The notes under the pieces: generated by a model
Database searches by the model: none
What the model was told of the DNA's origin: nothing
Seen by the model: the letters and a program-made list of their open reading frames with translations, nothing else
Program-made: the position numbers and the translations under genes
NCBI RefSeq assembly: GCF_029223885.1
Contig: NZ_CP119409.1
Coordinates: 4,268,501-4,332,500 of the forward strand
Source: Pararhizobium gei
GTDB taxonomy: Bacteria; Pseudomonadota; Alphaproteobacteria; Rhizobiales; Rhizobiaceae
Direction: 5' to 3'
Length of the DNA: 64,000 nucleotides
Part shown: piece by piece, positions 41,476 to 50,298 of the stretch
Layout of the letters: each line of letters opens with the position of its first letter
Numbering within the stretch: position 1 is the first letter of the stretch

Positions 41476-42848
41476 CCGCCGGCCTTTCTGCACTTGTACA
41501 AAAAGCCCTTGCCCTGACGCAGGCCTGGTGCCGCATTCCCTCCATACGGTGTGATGATGCCGCGATGGCAGAGCAGGTTCGAGCAATCGTTGACTGGCTG
41601 CAGACCGAACTCGGCGCCACCATCATTTCCCACCGCCCGTCGCACGGACGCGCGCCGGTCATCCACGCGCGTCTCGATGTCGGCGCCAAAGACACTGTCA
41701 TCCTCTACAACATGTATGACGTGATGCCGGCCTCGCCGGAGGGCTGGTCCGTCGATCCCTTCGAAGGTGGCATCGTCGATCTCGACACCATCGGCCGAAG
41801 TTTCGTCGCCCGTGGCGCCGAAAACAACAAGGGGCCGCTGGCGGGCATGCTCTGCGTTCTCAAGGACCTGGCCGATAGCGGGCGGCTGCGAGTTAATGTC
41901 GAGATTCTGGTCGAAGGCGAGGAGGAGAGCGGCAGCGGCGCGTTGCGTGACTACCTGCACGATCCGGACTGCCCGGTACGCCCAAGCAGGGCAGCGCTCT
42001 TTCCGTCTTTCTGCGAGTACGGCGGTGGCCCACCGCGTGTCTATCTGGGTTTTTCCGGCATTGCCAAGGGGGAGATCCGCGTCGATGCCGGCGCCTGGGG
42101 TGGCCCGAAATCGCCGATCCATTCGAGCAACTCCCCCTGGATCGCCAATCCTGCCAGCCGCTTGATCGAGGTGCTCTCGCAGTTCGGGCAGGCTCCGACC
42201 GGACGGCTTGGCCAGATCGAACTCGACACCGAGGCACAGGCGATCGTCGCCACGCTTGCCGAAAATTTCGATCCGGCGGCCGAACTGCGCTTTCGCAACA
42301 CCGAGCGATTTTCGCTGGAGGCGGATGCCGCCGCTTTGCTCGCCCACGTCCTGACGACAGCGTCGCTCAACCTGTCGAGCCTGACGACCGAGCCGCCACA
42401 TTCCAGCGCGATCATCCCGCCGGTGGCGCGAGCCGGTTTCGACCTGCGCTGCCCGCCATCGCTCGACCCCGCCGACTATATCGCCGGTTTCCGGGCCATT
42501 CTGAAGGACAAGGCAATTGAGGGCGTGACGATCAGCGTCGCCGACAGCTACCGCGGCCACCGTTTCGCCAGGGGCGCCGCCGGCGTCGGCACGCTCTTGG
42601 ATGTCTATGCCAAAACCTCGGCGCCACCGCAGATCTGGCCGTGGGCAATTGGCGCGGCACCGTCCTATGCTTTTGCCGGTCACGCGGAAAGTTTTTTGCT
42701 TGGTGGCGCCGGGCGCGGCGGCAATGCCCATGGTGTAGACGAATTCATGACGCTTGATGGTTTCGAGCGTTTTTTGACGTCCATCGCCCTCTGGCTGGAA
42801 GGGATGGGCCATGTCGGCACGGCCAGCAGGGATGGGGTGACATGCTGA
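41472..42848 (+). CDS. M20-family metallohydrolase-like protein with substituted metal ligands
   Basis: 458 residues with the M20 carboxypeptidase/dipeptidase fold, starting at a GTG that overlaps the permease stop. The catalytic pair Glu151-Glu152 (VEGEEESGSG) and the C-terminal His420 (NAHGVDEF) are present. Two first-shell zinc ligands are not: the His of the GHxDVQP motif is Met81 (LYNMYDVMPA) and the bridging Asp of the TDNKG motif is Asn118 (GAENNKGP). The frame is intact. The protein may use one metal, a different chemistry, or have lost hydrolysis. It sits between transporter and amino-acid-type enzymes, so its partner molecule is probably the imported compound. Confidence 0.82.
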   Translation: MTAGLSALVQKALALTQAWCRIPSIRCDDAAMAEQVRAIVDWLQTELGATIISHRPSHGRAPVIHARLDVGAKDTVILYNMYDVMPASPEGWSVDPFEGGIVDLDTIGRSFVARGAENNKGPLAGMLCVLKDLADSGRLRVNVEILVEGEEESGSGALRDYLHDPDCPVRPSRAALFPSFCEYGGGPPRVYLGFSGIAKGEIRVDAGAWGGPKSPIHSSNSPWIANPASRLIEVLSQFGQAPTGRLGQIELDTEAQAIVATLAENFDPAAELRFRNTERFSLEADAAALLAHVLTTASLNLSSLTTEPPHSSAIIPPVARAGFDLRCPPSLDPADYIAGFRAILKDKAIEGVTISVADSYRGHRFARGAAGVGTLLDVYAKTSAPPQIWPWAIGAAPSYAFAGHAESFLLGGAGRGGNAHGVDEFMTLDGFERFLTSIALWLEGMGHVGTASRDGVTC

Positions 42849-43843
42849 CGATGCGCTATCTTTCCCGCACGGACGCCCTGGCCGCTGGCGCTGGCGACTG
42901 GGCCTTGGCAGTTGCCGATGTGCGTGACGCCATCAGGCTCTACCACAACGGCGAGGCCGCGATGGTCGCGGAAAGCGTCCTGCCGATGGGCATGGATCCG
43001 CGTGAAAAGGCTTATGGCCTGCCGGCTTCGCTCGGCGGCCGCTTCGATGCCGCCGGGCTGAAATGGACGGTGCACCGCGCGCGCGCATCGGGCGATCTGC
43101 CAAGCATCACCAGCAACACGTTCGTCAACCGCCTGAGCGACGGCCGGCCGCTGGGTCTGGTGGAAAGTGGCCTGCTCACGACCGTTCGCACGGCTGCCGT
43201 TTCGGCGCTGGCGATCGAATGCCTCCTGCCTGCCGCGCCGCGCCGCGCCACACTTCTGGGTGCCGGACGACAGGCGGAAAGCCATCTGGCGATGCTGATC
43301 GCCCGGTTTCCGTCGCTCGGCACCATCCATCTCTGGAACAGAACAGCCTCACGCCTCGACAGGCTTGTGCAGACATTGCCGGATGCAACGCCTGCCCTTG
43401 ACCAAAGCCCTGCCCTCGTCCGTCACGAAACACTGAATGCCGCGATCGCGGAAACGGATGTGATCATTTGCTGCACGTCGGCGCCGGAACCATTCCTGCT
43501 GCCATCTGCGGTGCGCCCGGATCGTCTCATCATTCAGACCGGCTTCCACGAAGCCAGCTTCGAGACAATCGCTGCCTGCGACGTCGTCACCGCCGATCTC
43601 TGGGGCGACTTTGCAGAAAGGAGCGCCAAAAGCCTGTTTCAGATGTATCGTGCCGGCCGCTTTCGGCCCGAGCAGGTGGCCGCCGATCTCTCCGGGCTTG
43701 TGGTCGATGGCTGGCGTCCGCCGGCCGGCAGTTCGCTGTACTTTTCCAGTTTCGGCCTGAACCTGTTCGACATAGCGCTGGCGCAGCGGGTGCTGCAACG
43801 GGCCGGGCAACACGATATCGGCACGGTGTTGCCGCTGTTCTAA
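42842..43843 (+). CDS. Ornithine cyclodeaminase / mu-crystallin family protein
   Basis: 333-residue NAD(P)-binding protein of the OCD/mu-crystallin family. A conserved lysine at 74 (AGLKWTVHR), a Rossmann motif near 136-141 (LLGAGRQAE) and the TTVRTAAVSALA segment match the family. Members act as ornithine cyclodeaminases, ketimine reductases or alanine dehydrogenases, so the reaction is undecided. A cyclic imine or amino acid product from the operon's substrate is plausible. It overlaps the hydrolase gene by 7 nt. Confidence 0.85.
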   Translation: MLTMRYLSRTDALAAGAGDWALAVADVRDAIRLYHNGEAAMVAESVLPMGMDPREKAYGLPASLGGRFDAAGLKWTVHRARASGDLPSITSNTFVNRLSDGRPLGLVESGLLTTVRTAAVSALAIECLLPAAPRRATLLGAGRQAESHLAMLIARFPSLGTIHLWNRTASRLDRLVQTLPDATPALDQSPALVRHETLNAAIAETDVIICCTSAPEPFLLPSAVRPDRLIIQTGFHEASFETIAACDVVTADLWGDFAERSAKSLFQMYRAGRFRPEQVAADLSGLVVDGWRPPAGSSLYFSSFGLNLFDIALAQRVLQRAGQHDIGTVLPLF

Positions 43844-43855
43844 TGTGGAGGTTCC

Positions 43856-44689
43856 ATGCCTGTTCTGATTTCTGCGACCGAATTGCTGGCCCGCCTTGGC
43901 GAGGACCGCCTTGTGCTGGTCGATGTCCGCCCGGAAGCCGACTGGCGCGCCTCCACCCTGCCCGGCGCCGTTAGCCTGAATGTCTATGATTACTTCATTC
44001 CGGAAAGCGACGAGGCCGGCATTGCCGGCATGGCGGCAGGCACGCTGGCGGCCTTCAAGGCCCTGTCGATCGATACTGCGAAGACCACCGTATTCTTCGA
44101 AAACCAGACCGGAATGATTTCGCCGCGGGGCCTGTGGTTCCACGAACTCGTGGGCCTGGAAGGTGGCCTGATCCTCGACGGCGGCTATCAGGCCTGGATC
44201 GCCGCCGGCGGCACCGTGGCCCCGGGCAAAGGCGAGCCTGCCACCATCACCCAGTCAAAAGCGCCAATGACGGCGGACGATTTTCACCGCGAGCTCGTTG
44301 CCTCGACAGCCGAGGTTCTCGATCACGACCCGTCCACCACCGATATTTTTGACGCCCGCCGGCTGACCGAATTCGAAGGCACGTTCCTCCATCCCTGCTG
44401 CGCCCGTCCCGGCCGTATTCCGGATGCCAAGTTCATGTATTTCGAAGACATGCTGGTCGATGGCCATTATCGCCCTGCGGCCGACATCCGCGCCCGTGCG
44501 CTCGACGCCGGTTTGTCGCCGGATCATACGATCATCAGCTATTGCCACCGCGGCGCCCGCGCTGCGACCGCGCTGTACGGCCTTCGGATGGCCGGCTTCA
44601 AGGATGTGCGGATCTTTGTCGGCTCATGGCACGAATGGGCCGGCAACAGCGCATTGCCGCTGCATATCGGCCCTTGCGAAGCTGCATGA
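43856..44689 (+). CDS. Tandem-domain rhodanese (sulfurtransferase)
   Basis: 277 residues with two rhodanese domains. The N-terminal one (about 1-125) lacks the active cysteine; its loop reads FENQTGMISP. The C-terminal one (about 140-265) keeps Cys230 (SYCHRGARAA), more like thiosulfate- than mercaptopyruvate-sulfurtransferases. It is the last gene of the ABC operon, 12 nt after the OCD-like gene. A sulfurtransferase here, with a sulfoxide-reductase-like enzyme under the divergent regulator, hints that the imported compound contains sulfur. Confidence 0.88.
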   Translation: MPVLISATELLARLGEDRLVLVDVRPEADWRASTLPGAVSLNVYDYFIPESDEAGIAGMAAGTLAAFKALSIDTAKTTVFFENQTGMISPRGLWFHELVGLEGGLILDGGYQAWIAAGGTVAPGKGEPATITQSKAPMTADDFHRELVASTAEVLDHDPSTTDIFDARRLTEFEGTFLHPCCARPGRIPDAKFMYFEDMLVDGHYRPAADIRARALDAGLSPDHTIISYCHRGARAATALYGLRMAGFKDVRIFVGSWHEWAGNSALPLHIGPCEAA

Positions 44690-44704
44690 GTGAGCCGCGA
44701 CTCC

Positions 44705-46858
44705 TCACTGATTGCGCAAGTTGCCCTGCATGAGATCGATGACTGCGCGTGCCGCTTCCAGAACATTGGTTCCGGGGCCAAAGACGGCGGAGACGCCGTG
44801 GCTGATGAGAAAGTCATAGTCCTGACGCGGAATGACGCCGCCGACCACGACGATGATGTGCCCGGCACCCCGGGCCTTCAGCGCTTCGATCAGTTTCGGG
44901 GCCAGCGTCTTGTGGCCGGCTGCCAGCGACGAGATGCCCACGACATGCACCTTGCTTCTGACAGCGAGTTCGGCCGCCTCGTCGGGTGTCTGGAACAGCG
45001 GGCCGGCCAGTACCTCGAAACCGATATCGCCGAAAGCCGACGCGATGATCTTGGCGCCGCGGTCATGACCGTCCTGGCCGAGCTTGGCGACCATGATCTT
45101 CGGCTGCGCCCCCAGCGTGCCCGCGAAGTCTGAAAGGCGGGCGACGAGGGTGTTGTACTCCGGATCGTCGGCATAGGCGTCGCCATAGACGTCGGTCACG
45201 ACCTCGGGCACGGCTGAGTGATCGCCGAAGGTGGCGCGCATGGCATCGGAAATCTCGCCGACAGTGGCGCGGGCGCGGGCGGCGTCGACGGCGGCCTCCA
45301 GCAGGTTGCCGCTGCCGGTGCGCGCCACGTCTGCGAGGCGGGCAAGGGTGTCTTCCACCGTTTTCGGGTCACGCTGGCGCCGGGTCTGTTCGAGGCGCTT
45401 CACCTGCGCCAGCCGCACGGCCGTGTTGTCGATCTGCAGGATATCGATCGGCGCCTCGTCGTTCAGCCGGTATTTGTTGACCCCGACGATCACCTCGTCG
45501 CCCTTGTCGACGGCGGCCTGACGCCGCGTCGCGGCTTCCTCGATCCGCCGCTTCGGCATGCCTGTCGCGACCGCCTTGGTCATGCCGCCCATGGCCTCAA
45601 CCTCCTCGATCAGCGCCCAGGCCTCTACCGCCAGATCGTTGGTCAGGCTTTCGACATAGTAGGAGCCCGCCAGCGGATCGACGACCTTGGTGACGCCCGT
45701 CTCGTGCTGCAGGATGAGCTGCGTGTTGCGGGCAATGCGGGCGGAGAAATCGGTCGGCAGGGCGATCGCCTCGTCCAGCGCATTTGTGTGGAGCGATTGC
45801 GTTCCGCCCAGAACGGCAGACATCGCCTCATAGGCCGTGCGGATCACGTTGTTATAGGGATCCTGTTCCTGCAGCGAGACGCCGGAAGTCTGGCAATGCG
45901 TGCGCAGCATCAGGCTGGACGCCTGTTTCGGTTCGAATTCCTGCATGATGCGGGTCCAGAGCAGGCGTGCGGCGCGCAGCTTGGCCGCTTCCATGAAGAA
46001 ATTCATGCCGATGGCAAAGAAAAAGGACAGGCGGCCTGCGAATTCATCGACATTCAGTCCCTTGGCAAGCGCCGCGCGCACATATTCGCGACCGTCGGCC
46101 AACGTGAAAGCCAGTTCCTGCACCAGTGTCGCTCCGGCCTCCTGCATGTGATAGCCGGAGATCGAGATCGAATTGAACTTCGGCATCTCCTTCGCCGTGT
46201 ATTCGATGATATCGGCGATGATCCGCATCGAGGGTTCTGGCGGATAGATGTAGGTGTTGCGGACCATGAACTCCTTGAGAATGTCGTTCTGGATGGTCCC
46301 CGACAGTTTTGCACGCGCAACGCCCTGCTCTTCGCCTGCGACGATGAAACTGGCAAGGATCGGAATGACCGCGCCGTTCATCGTCATCGATACCGACATT
46401 TCGTCCAGCGGTATCTGATCGAACAGGATCTTCATGTCCTCGACGCTGTCGATCGCCACGCCCGCCTTGCCGACATCGCCCTCGACGCGCGGATGATCGC
46501 TGTCATAGCCGCGGTGGGTCGCAAGGTCGAAGGCGACGGACAGGCCTTTCTGTCCCGCCGCGAGATTGCGCCGGTAGAAGGCATTGGACTCTTCGGCCTT
46601 CGAAAAGCCCGCATATTGCCGGATCGTCCATGGCCGCCCGGCATACATCGTGGCGCGAGGACCCCGCACGAAGGGGGCAAAGCCCGGCAGGCTGTCGAGG
46701 TGGTCGATGCCTCTGATGTCCTCGGCCGTATAAAGCGGCTTGACGTCGATGCCCTCCGGCGTGCGCCAGGTCAGCGTGTCGGGAGAGGCCTTGAGCTCTT
46801 TTTCCGCCAGCGTCTGCCAGTCATCAACCGTTTTGCCAGACATCGTTTTGCCAGCCAT
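44705..46858 (-). CDS. scpA: Methylmalonyl-CoA mutase (single-chain, B12-dependent)
   Basis: 717 residues (also named bhbA in rhizobia). It isomerises (R)-methylmalonyl-CoA to succinyl-CoA. The N-terminal TIM-barrel substrate domain (about 1-550) shows the [19 protein letters not shown] region. The C-terminal cobalamin-binding domain (about 585-717) has the base-off DxHxxG motif near residue 600 ([12 protein letters not shown]). ATG 46856-46858 is preceded by AAAGGAG; an in-frame GTG at 46876 would place the ribosome site inside the gene. It follows pccA on the same strand after a 42-nt gap. Confidence 0.95.
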   Translation of the reverse strand: MAGKTMSGKTVDDWQTLAEKELKASPDTLTWRTPEGIDVKPLYTAEDIRGIDHLDSLPGFAPFVRGPRATMYAGRPWTIRQYAGFSKAEESNAFYRRNLAAGQKGLSVAFDLATHRGYDSDHPRVEGDVGKAGVAIDSVEDMKILFDQIPLDEMSVSMTMNGAVIPILASFIVAGEEQGVARAKLSGTIQNDILKEFMVRNTYIYPPEPSMRIIADIIEYTAKEMPKFNSISISGYHMQEAGATLVQELAFTLADGREYVRAALAKGLNVDEFAGRLSFFFAIGMNFFMEAAKLRAARLLWTRIMQEFEPKQASSLMLRTHCQTSGVSLQEQDPYNNVIRTAYEAMSAVLGGTQSLHTNALDEAIALPTDFSARIARNTQLILQHETGVTKVVDPLAGSYYVESLTNDLAVEAWALIEEVEAMGGMTKAVATGMPKRRIEEAATRRQAAVDKGDEVIVGVNKYRLNDEAPIDILQIDNTAVRLAQVKRLEQTRRQRDPKTVEDTLARLADVARTGSGNLLEAAVDAARARATVGEISDAMRATFGDHSAVPEVVTDVYGDAYADDPEYNTLVARLSDFAGTLGAQPKIMVAKLGQDGHDRGAKIIASAFGDIGFEVLAGPLFQTPDEAAELAVRSKVHVVGISSLAAGHKTLAPKLIEALKARGAGHIIVVVGGVIPRQDYDFLISHGVSAVFGPGTNVLEAARAVIDLMQGNLRNQ

Positions 46859-46900
46859 AAAAGGGTCTCCTTTCACCGTAAACCTCGCTGGGTCCGCATG

Positions 46901-48922
46901 TCATTCGAACTCCATGATCACTTCATCGACGGCAAGACTGGCGCCTGTCTCGACCGCAACACGTTTCACCGTACCACGGCGTTCGGCGCGCAGCGTGTTT
47001 TCCATCTTCATGGCTTCCACGGTAGCAAGCGCCTGTCCCGCTTCGACGGTTTCGCCTTCCAGGACAGAGATTGATGTCAACACTCCCGGCATGGGGCAGA
47101 GCAGCAACTTCGAAGTGTCGGGCGGACGTTTTTTCGGCATCAGACGGGCAAGATCTGCGACCCTTGGTGAGCGAACATGGACGCGCTGGTCAATACCGCG
47201 CCAACGCAGCCGGATGGCGGTGCCGACCAGATAGATTTTCACGCCCATGACCGCCCCGTCGACAAGGAACGTGGCATGGCTCTGGCCGGGCGTCCAGTCG
47301 CCGGCAGCGGTCAGGACTGTGCCATCCGCCAGTTTGACAAGGGTGCCCTCGGCGCAGGCGTCGAGCGTCACGGCAACGTCCTGGCCTGCCAGGGTGACGA
47401 CCCAGTCCTTGCCGATCACCCGACGATGATTGCCGATGGTACCGGAAATCTGCACGGCGCGCGCCTGCACCGCTTGATGCACCAGCGTGGCGACGACTGC
47501 AAGCTTGACCGCCGATGCTGCATCCGGCTCGACACCGTGGAAACCATCCGGGAATTCCTCGGCAATGAAGGCAGTGGTGATATTGCCCGACCGGAACCTG
47601 TCGTGCTGCATGACTGCGGATAGGAACGGCAGGTTATGGCCGATGCCCTCGACCTCGAAATCATCGAGTGCAGCGCTCATCGCATCGATCGCGGCCAGTC
47701 GCGCAGGTGTCCCCTCTTTTTCAGGGGCCCAGATGCAGAGTTTGGCGACCATCGGGTCGTAATACATCGAGATTTCTCCGCCCTCGAAGACACCGGTATC
47801 GTTACGCACGATGGTGCCGTCGGACGTGACCCCTTCCGCGGGTGGACGATAGCGCGACAGGCGGCCGATCGACGGCAGGAAGTTGCGGTAGGGATCCTCG
47901 GCATAAAGCCGGCTTTCGATCGCCCAGCCGTTCAGTTTCACGTCGTCCTGGCCAAAGGACAGCTTTTCACCCGAGGCGACGCGGATCATCTGCTCGACGA
48001 GATCGATGCCGGTGATCAGCTCGGTGACCGGATGCTCGACCTGAAGCCGGGTGTTCATCTCGAGGAAGTAGAAATTGCGGTCGCCGTCGACGATGAACTC
48101 CACCGTTCCGGCGGAAAAGTAGCCGACAGCCTTCGATAGCGCCACGGCCTGCTCGCCCATCGCCTTGCGCGTGGCGGCGTCGAGGAACGGCGAAGGGGCC
48201 TCCTCGATCACCTTCTGGTTTCGCCGCTGGATCGAGCATTCGCGTTCGCCGAGGTACAGCACCGTGCCGTGCTGGTCGCCCAGCACCTGGATCTCGATAT
48301 GGCGCGGCTGGGTGACGAATTTCTCGATGAAGATCCGGTCGTCGCCGAAGGACGCCTTCGCCTCGTTCTTCGAGGACTGGAAACCTTCGCGAGCTTCCAT
48401 ATCGTTCCAGGCAATGCGCATGCCCTTGCCGCCGCCGCCAGCCGACGCCTTGATCATCACCGGATAGCCGATCGACGACGCGATCGCCACGGCTTCATCG
48501 GCGTCTGCGATCAGGCCCATATGACCGGGAACGGTGGAAACGCCGGCTTCCTGAGCGAGCTTCTTGGATGTTATCTTGTCGCCCATCGCCTGAATAGCGC
48601 CGACCGGCGGGCCGATGAACGCGACGCCTTCTTTTTCCAATGCTTCGGCGAAGGTGGCGTTCTCGGACAGAAAGCCGTATCCCGGATGCACCGCATCAGC
48701 ACCGGTGCGCCGGATGGCGTCGAGAATATTCTCGATGACGATATAGGACTGGTTCGATGGCGCTGGGCCGATGTGCACCGCTTCGTCGGCCATGGTCACA
48801 TGCAGCGCCTCGGCATCCGCATCGGAATAGACGGCGACAGTCGCAATGCCCATTTTCCTCGCCGTCTTGATCACCCGGCAGGCGATCTCGCCGCGGTTGG
48901 CTATCAGAATCTTTTTAAACAT
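46901..48922 (-). CDS. pccA: Propionyl-CoA carboxylase alpha subunit (biotin carboxylase + biotin carrier)
   Basis: 673 residues. Biotin carboxylase domain about 1-450 (FKKILIANRGEIACRVIKTA, ATP-grasp glycine loop SAGGGGKGMRI, and EMNTRLQVEHPVTE), a middle BT-like domain, and a C-terminal biotinyl domain with the lysine Lys639 (EAMKMENT). It makes methylmalonyl-CoA from propionyl-CoA together with PccB. It is followed by the mutase gene, giving propionyl-CoA to succinyl-CoA in one operon. The pccB gene, usually just upstream in rhizobia, is absent here; decayed DNA and an IS fragment occupy that position. Confidence 0.94.
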   Translation of the reverse strand: MFKKILIANRGEIACRVIKTARKMGIATVAVYSDADAEALHVTMADEAVHIGPAPSNQSYIVIENILDAIRRTGADAVHPGYGFLSENATFAEALEKEGVAFIGPPVGAIQAMGDKITSKKLAQEAGVSTVPGHMGLIADADEAVAIASSIGYPVMIKASAGGGGKGMRIAWNDMEAREGFQSSKNEAKASFGDDRIFIEKFVTQPRHIEIQVLGDQHGTVLYLGERECSIQRRNQKVIEEAPSPFLDAATRKAMGEQAVALSKAVGYFSAGTVEFIVDGDRNFYFLEMNTRLQVEHPVTELITGIDLVEQMIRVASGEKLSFGQDDVKLNGWAIESRLYAEDPYRNFLPSIGRLSRYRPPAEGVTSDGTIVRNDTGVFEGGEISMYYDPMVAKLCIWAPEKEGTPARLAAIDAMSAALDDFEVEGIGHNLPFLSAVMQHDRFRSGNITTAFIAEEFPDGFHGVEPDAASAVKLAVVATLVHQAVQARAVQISGTIGNHRRVIGKDWVVTLAGQDVAVTLDACAEGTLVKLADGTVLTAAGDWTPGQSHATFLVDGAVMGVKIYLVGTAIRLRWRGIDQRVHVRSPRVADLARLMPKKRPPDTSKLLLCPMPGVLTSISVLEGETVEAGQALATVEAMKMENTLRAERRGTVKRVAVETGASLAVDEVIMEFE

Positions 48923-49025
48923 TGCCTGTCCACCGTTATGTCTGCTTGAGCTTCTGCCGGCCATTCCATCTTCATTGTCTTCGAGGTTCGGGGAATAGTC
49001 CGAAAATCCAGCCGCAACACATCTT

Positions 49026-49330
49026 CTAAAAGCGCCCCGGCAGCGACGAAGGGGTTGGCGAACCGCTTTCATATTCTCGTGAGCCTGCCGCGATCTTGTC
49101 AGCCTCGACAAGCTCGAAACAGAAGATATCCGTCGCCCCTTTTGCGCCCGGGACCGCGATCTCGGCGGCCGGCCAGGCGTCGTTCACATCGGCCCCAAAA
49201 GCGCCTGGAAGAAACCCTCATCGAGAAGCACCTCGAACTGTTCGCACCGATACGCCGCTGTCTCAACGTCATAGGCTTCAATGCTGAATGCGCTTGTAGC
49301 CGAAAGCGGGTTCCTACAAAACCCTGGACC
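49026..49330 (-). pseudogene. Unidentified decayed coding remnant upstream of pccA
   Basis: In the 421-nt gene-free stretch 48923-49343, two minus-strand frames read as protein-like sequence. One around 49200-49330 includes EAYDVETAAYRCEQFEVLLD. The other ends at TAG 49026-49028 and includes ADVNDAWPAAEIAVPGAKG and ATDIFCFELVEADKIAAGS. They join if one frameshift is assumed near 49194-49200. I do not recognise the family. It has no start codon context of its own and looks like a degenerate gene tail. Confidence 0.3.
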
Positions 49331-49343
49331 GCGTCTGTATGGG

Positions 49344-49538
49344 CTACCGCTGGCGAAAGCGCGGGGTCTTCTTTGCCCGCGTGAAGCCGACGAGCAGATC
49401 GGCGATCTGCTCGTTCTCCTCGTTTGGCTTGGCGCTGTAGCGATAGCAGGGCTCGCTGACGGCGAAGGTACGGCAGGCCGCCTTTAAAATCGGCCGCAGG
49501 AGGCGCACGTCGGGACGAACTCCCGAACAACCGCTCAC
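49344..49538 (-). mobile_element. Truncated IS3-family (IS407-like) transposase OrfB fragment
   Basis: A short minus-strand frame containing CRTFAVSEPCYRYSAKPNEE and NEQIADLLVGFTRAKKT matches the N-terminal region of OrfB transposases of the IS407 group. Similarity stops abruptly after TRAKKT (near 49366), where the intact protein would continue into the WGFGLCFLYLRN region, and the frame then ends. No DDE catalytic domain and no recognisable terminal repeats remain. It marks an old insertion or deletion endpoint between the polyol operon and pccA. Confidence 0.65.
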
Positions 49539-49550
49539 GCCTTAACAATC

Positions 49551-50279
49551 TCAAATATCGAAATTCGTCGGCAGCACGATGATATCGCGGATGGTGACGT
49601 TGCGCGGCCTGGTCAGCATGAACAGGATGGCGTCCGCCACTTCCTTCGGCTCGATCAGACTGCCGGATTCCTTGGCCTTCTTCAGGTTTTCCTCCGGCCA
49701 GTCGGCGAGGAGCGCACTGATCACCGGTCCGGGAGACACCGATCCGACCCGCACGCCCTTCTTGTTGACCTGCCGGCGAACGGTCTGCACGAAGCAGGTG
49801 ATCGCCCATTTCGATGCGGAATAGACCGGTTCCCACGGAACCGGAAAGTGGCCCGCGACCGAACTGGTGACGATGATGTCGCCCGTGCCGCGCTCGATCA
49901 TATGCGGCAGCACGTCGTGGACGTTCTTCATCACGGCATTGACGTTGAGATTGAGCATCATGTCGATATTGGCGCTGTCGGCATCGACGAGGTCGCCACC
50001 GATATAGGTGCCTGCATTGGCGTGAAAAATATCGATCCGGCCGGTCATTTCCAGGATCGACGGCACCATCGAGGCGCAACTGCGGGGTTCGAGCAGGTCG
50101 ATCACCAGCGGTATCGCGTCCTCGCCGAGTTCGACGCAAATCCTCTCCAGAGCCGCCTGGTCCCGGTCGACCAGCACGACGCGCGCACCGGCGTCCATCA
50201 TCGCTCTTGTACTCGCAAGGCCGATGCCCGAGGCCGCCCCCGTTACTGCCGCGATCTTGCCTTCCAGTTCCTGTGCCAT
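49551..50279 (-). CDS. rbtD: Ribitol 2-dehydrogenase-like SDR
   Basis: 242-residue short-chain dehydrogenase. Nucleotide motif TGAASGIG at 13-20, NAG at 88-90, catalytic Ser140, Tyr153 and Lys157 (YSASK). Long stretches recall enterobacterial ribitol dehydrogenase: RIDIFHANAGTYIGG, WEPVYSASK and the tail VTIRDIIVLPTNFD. It should oxidise ribitol to D-ribulose with NAD. It is the last gene of the eleven-gene polyol operon. No FGGY ribulokinase is present; the gene before it encodes a PfkB kinase. ATG 50277-50279 was chosen at the start of the Rossmann fold. Confidence 0.85.
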   Translation of the reverse strand: MAQELEGKIAAVTGAASGIGLASTRAMMDAGARVVLVDRDQAALERICVELGEDAIPLVIDLLEPRSCASMVPSILEMTGRIDIFHANAGTYIGGDLVDADSANIDMMLNLNVNAVMKNVHDVLPHMIERGTGDIIVTSSVAGHFPVPWEPVYSASKWAITCFVQTVRRQVNKKGVRVGSVSPGPVISALLADWPEENLKKAKESGSLIEPKEVADAILFMLTRPRNVTIRDIIVLPTNFDI

Positions 50280-50298
50280 ATGCGTTCCACCTTTTATG

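Noticed and set aside
44705..48922. Cobalamin riboswitch before the methylmalonyl-CoA mutase or pccA
   Set aside because: The gaps are short (42 nt before the mutase gene; decayed DNA before pccA) and show no B12-box-like sequence.
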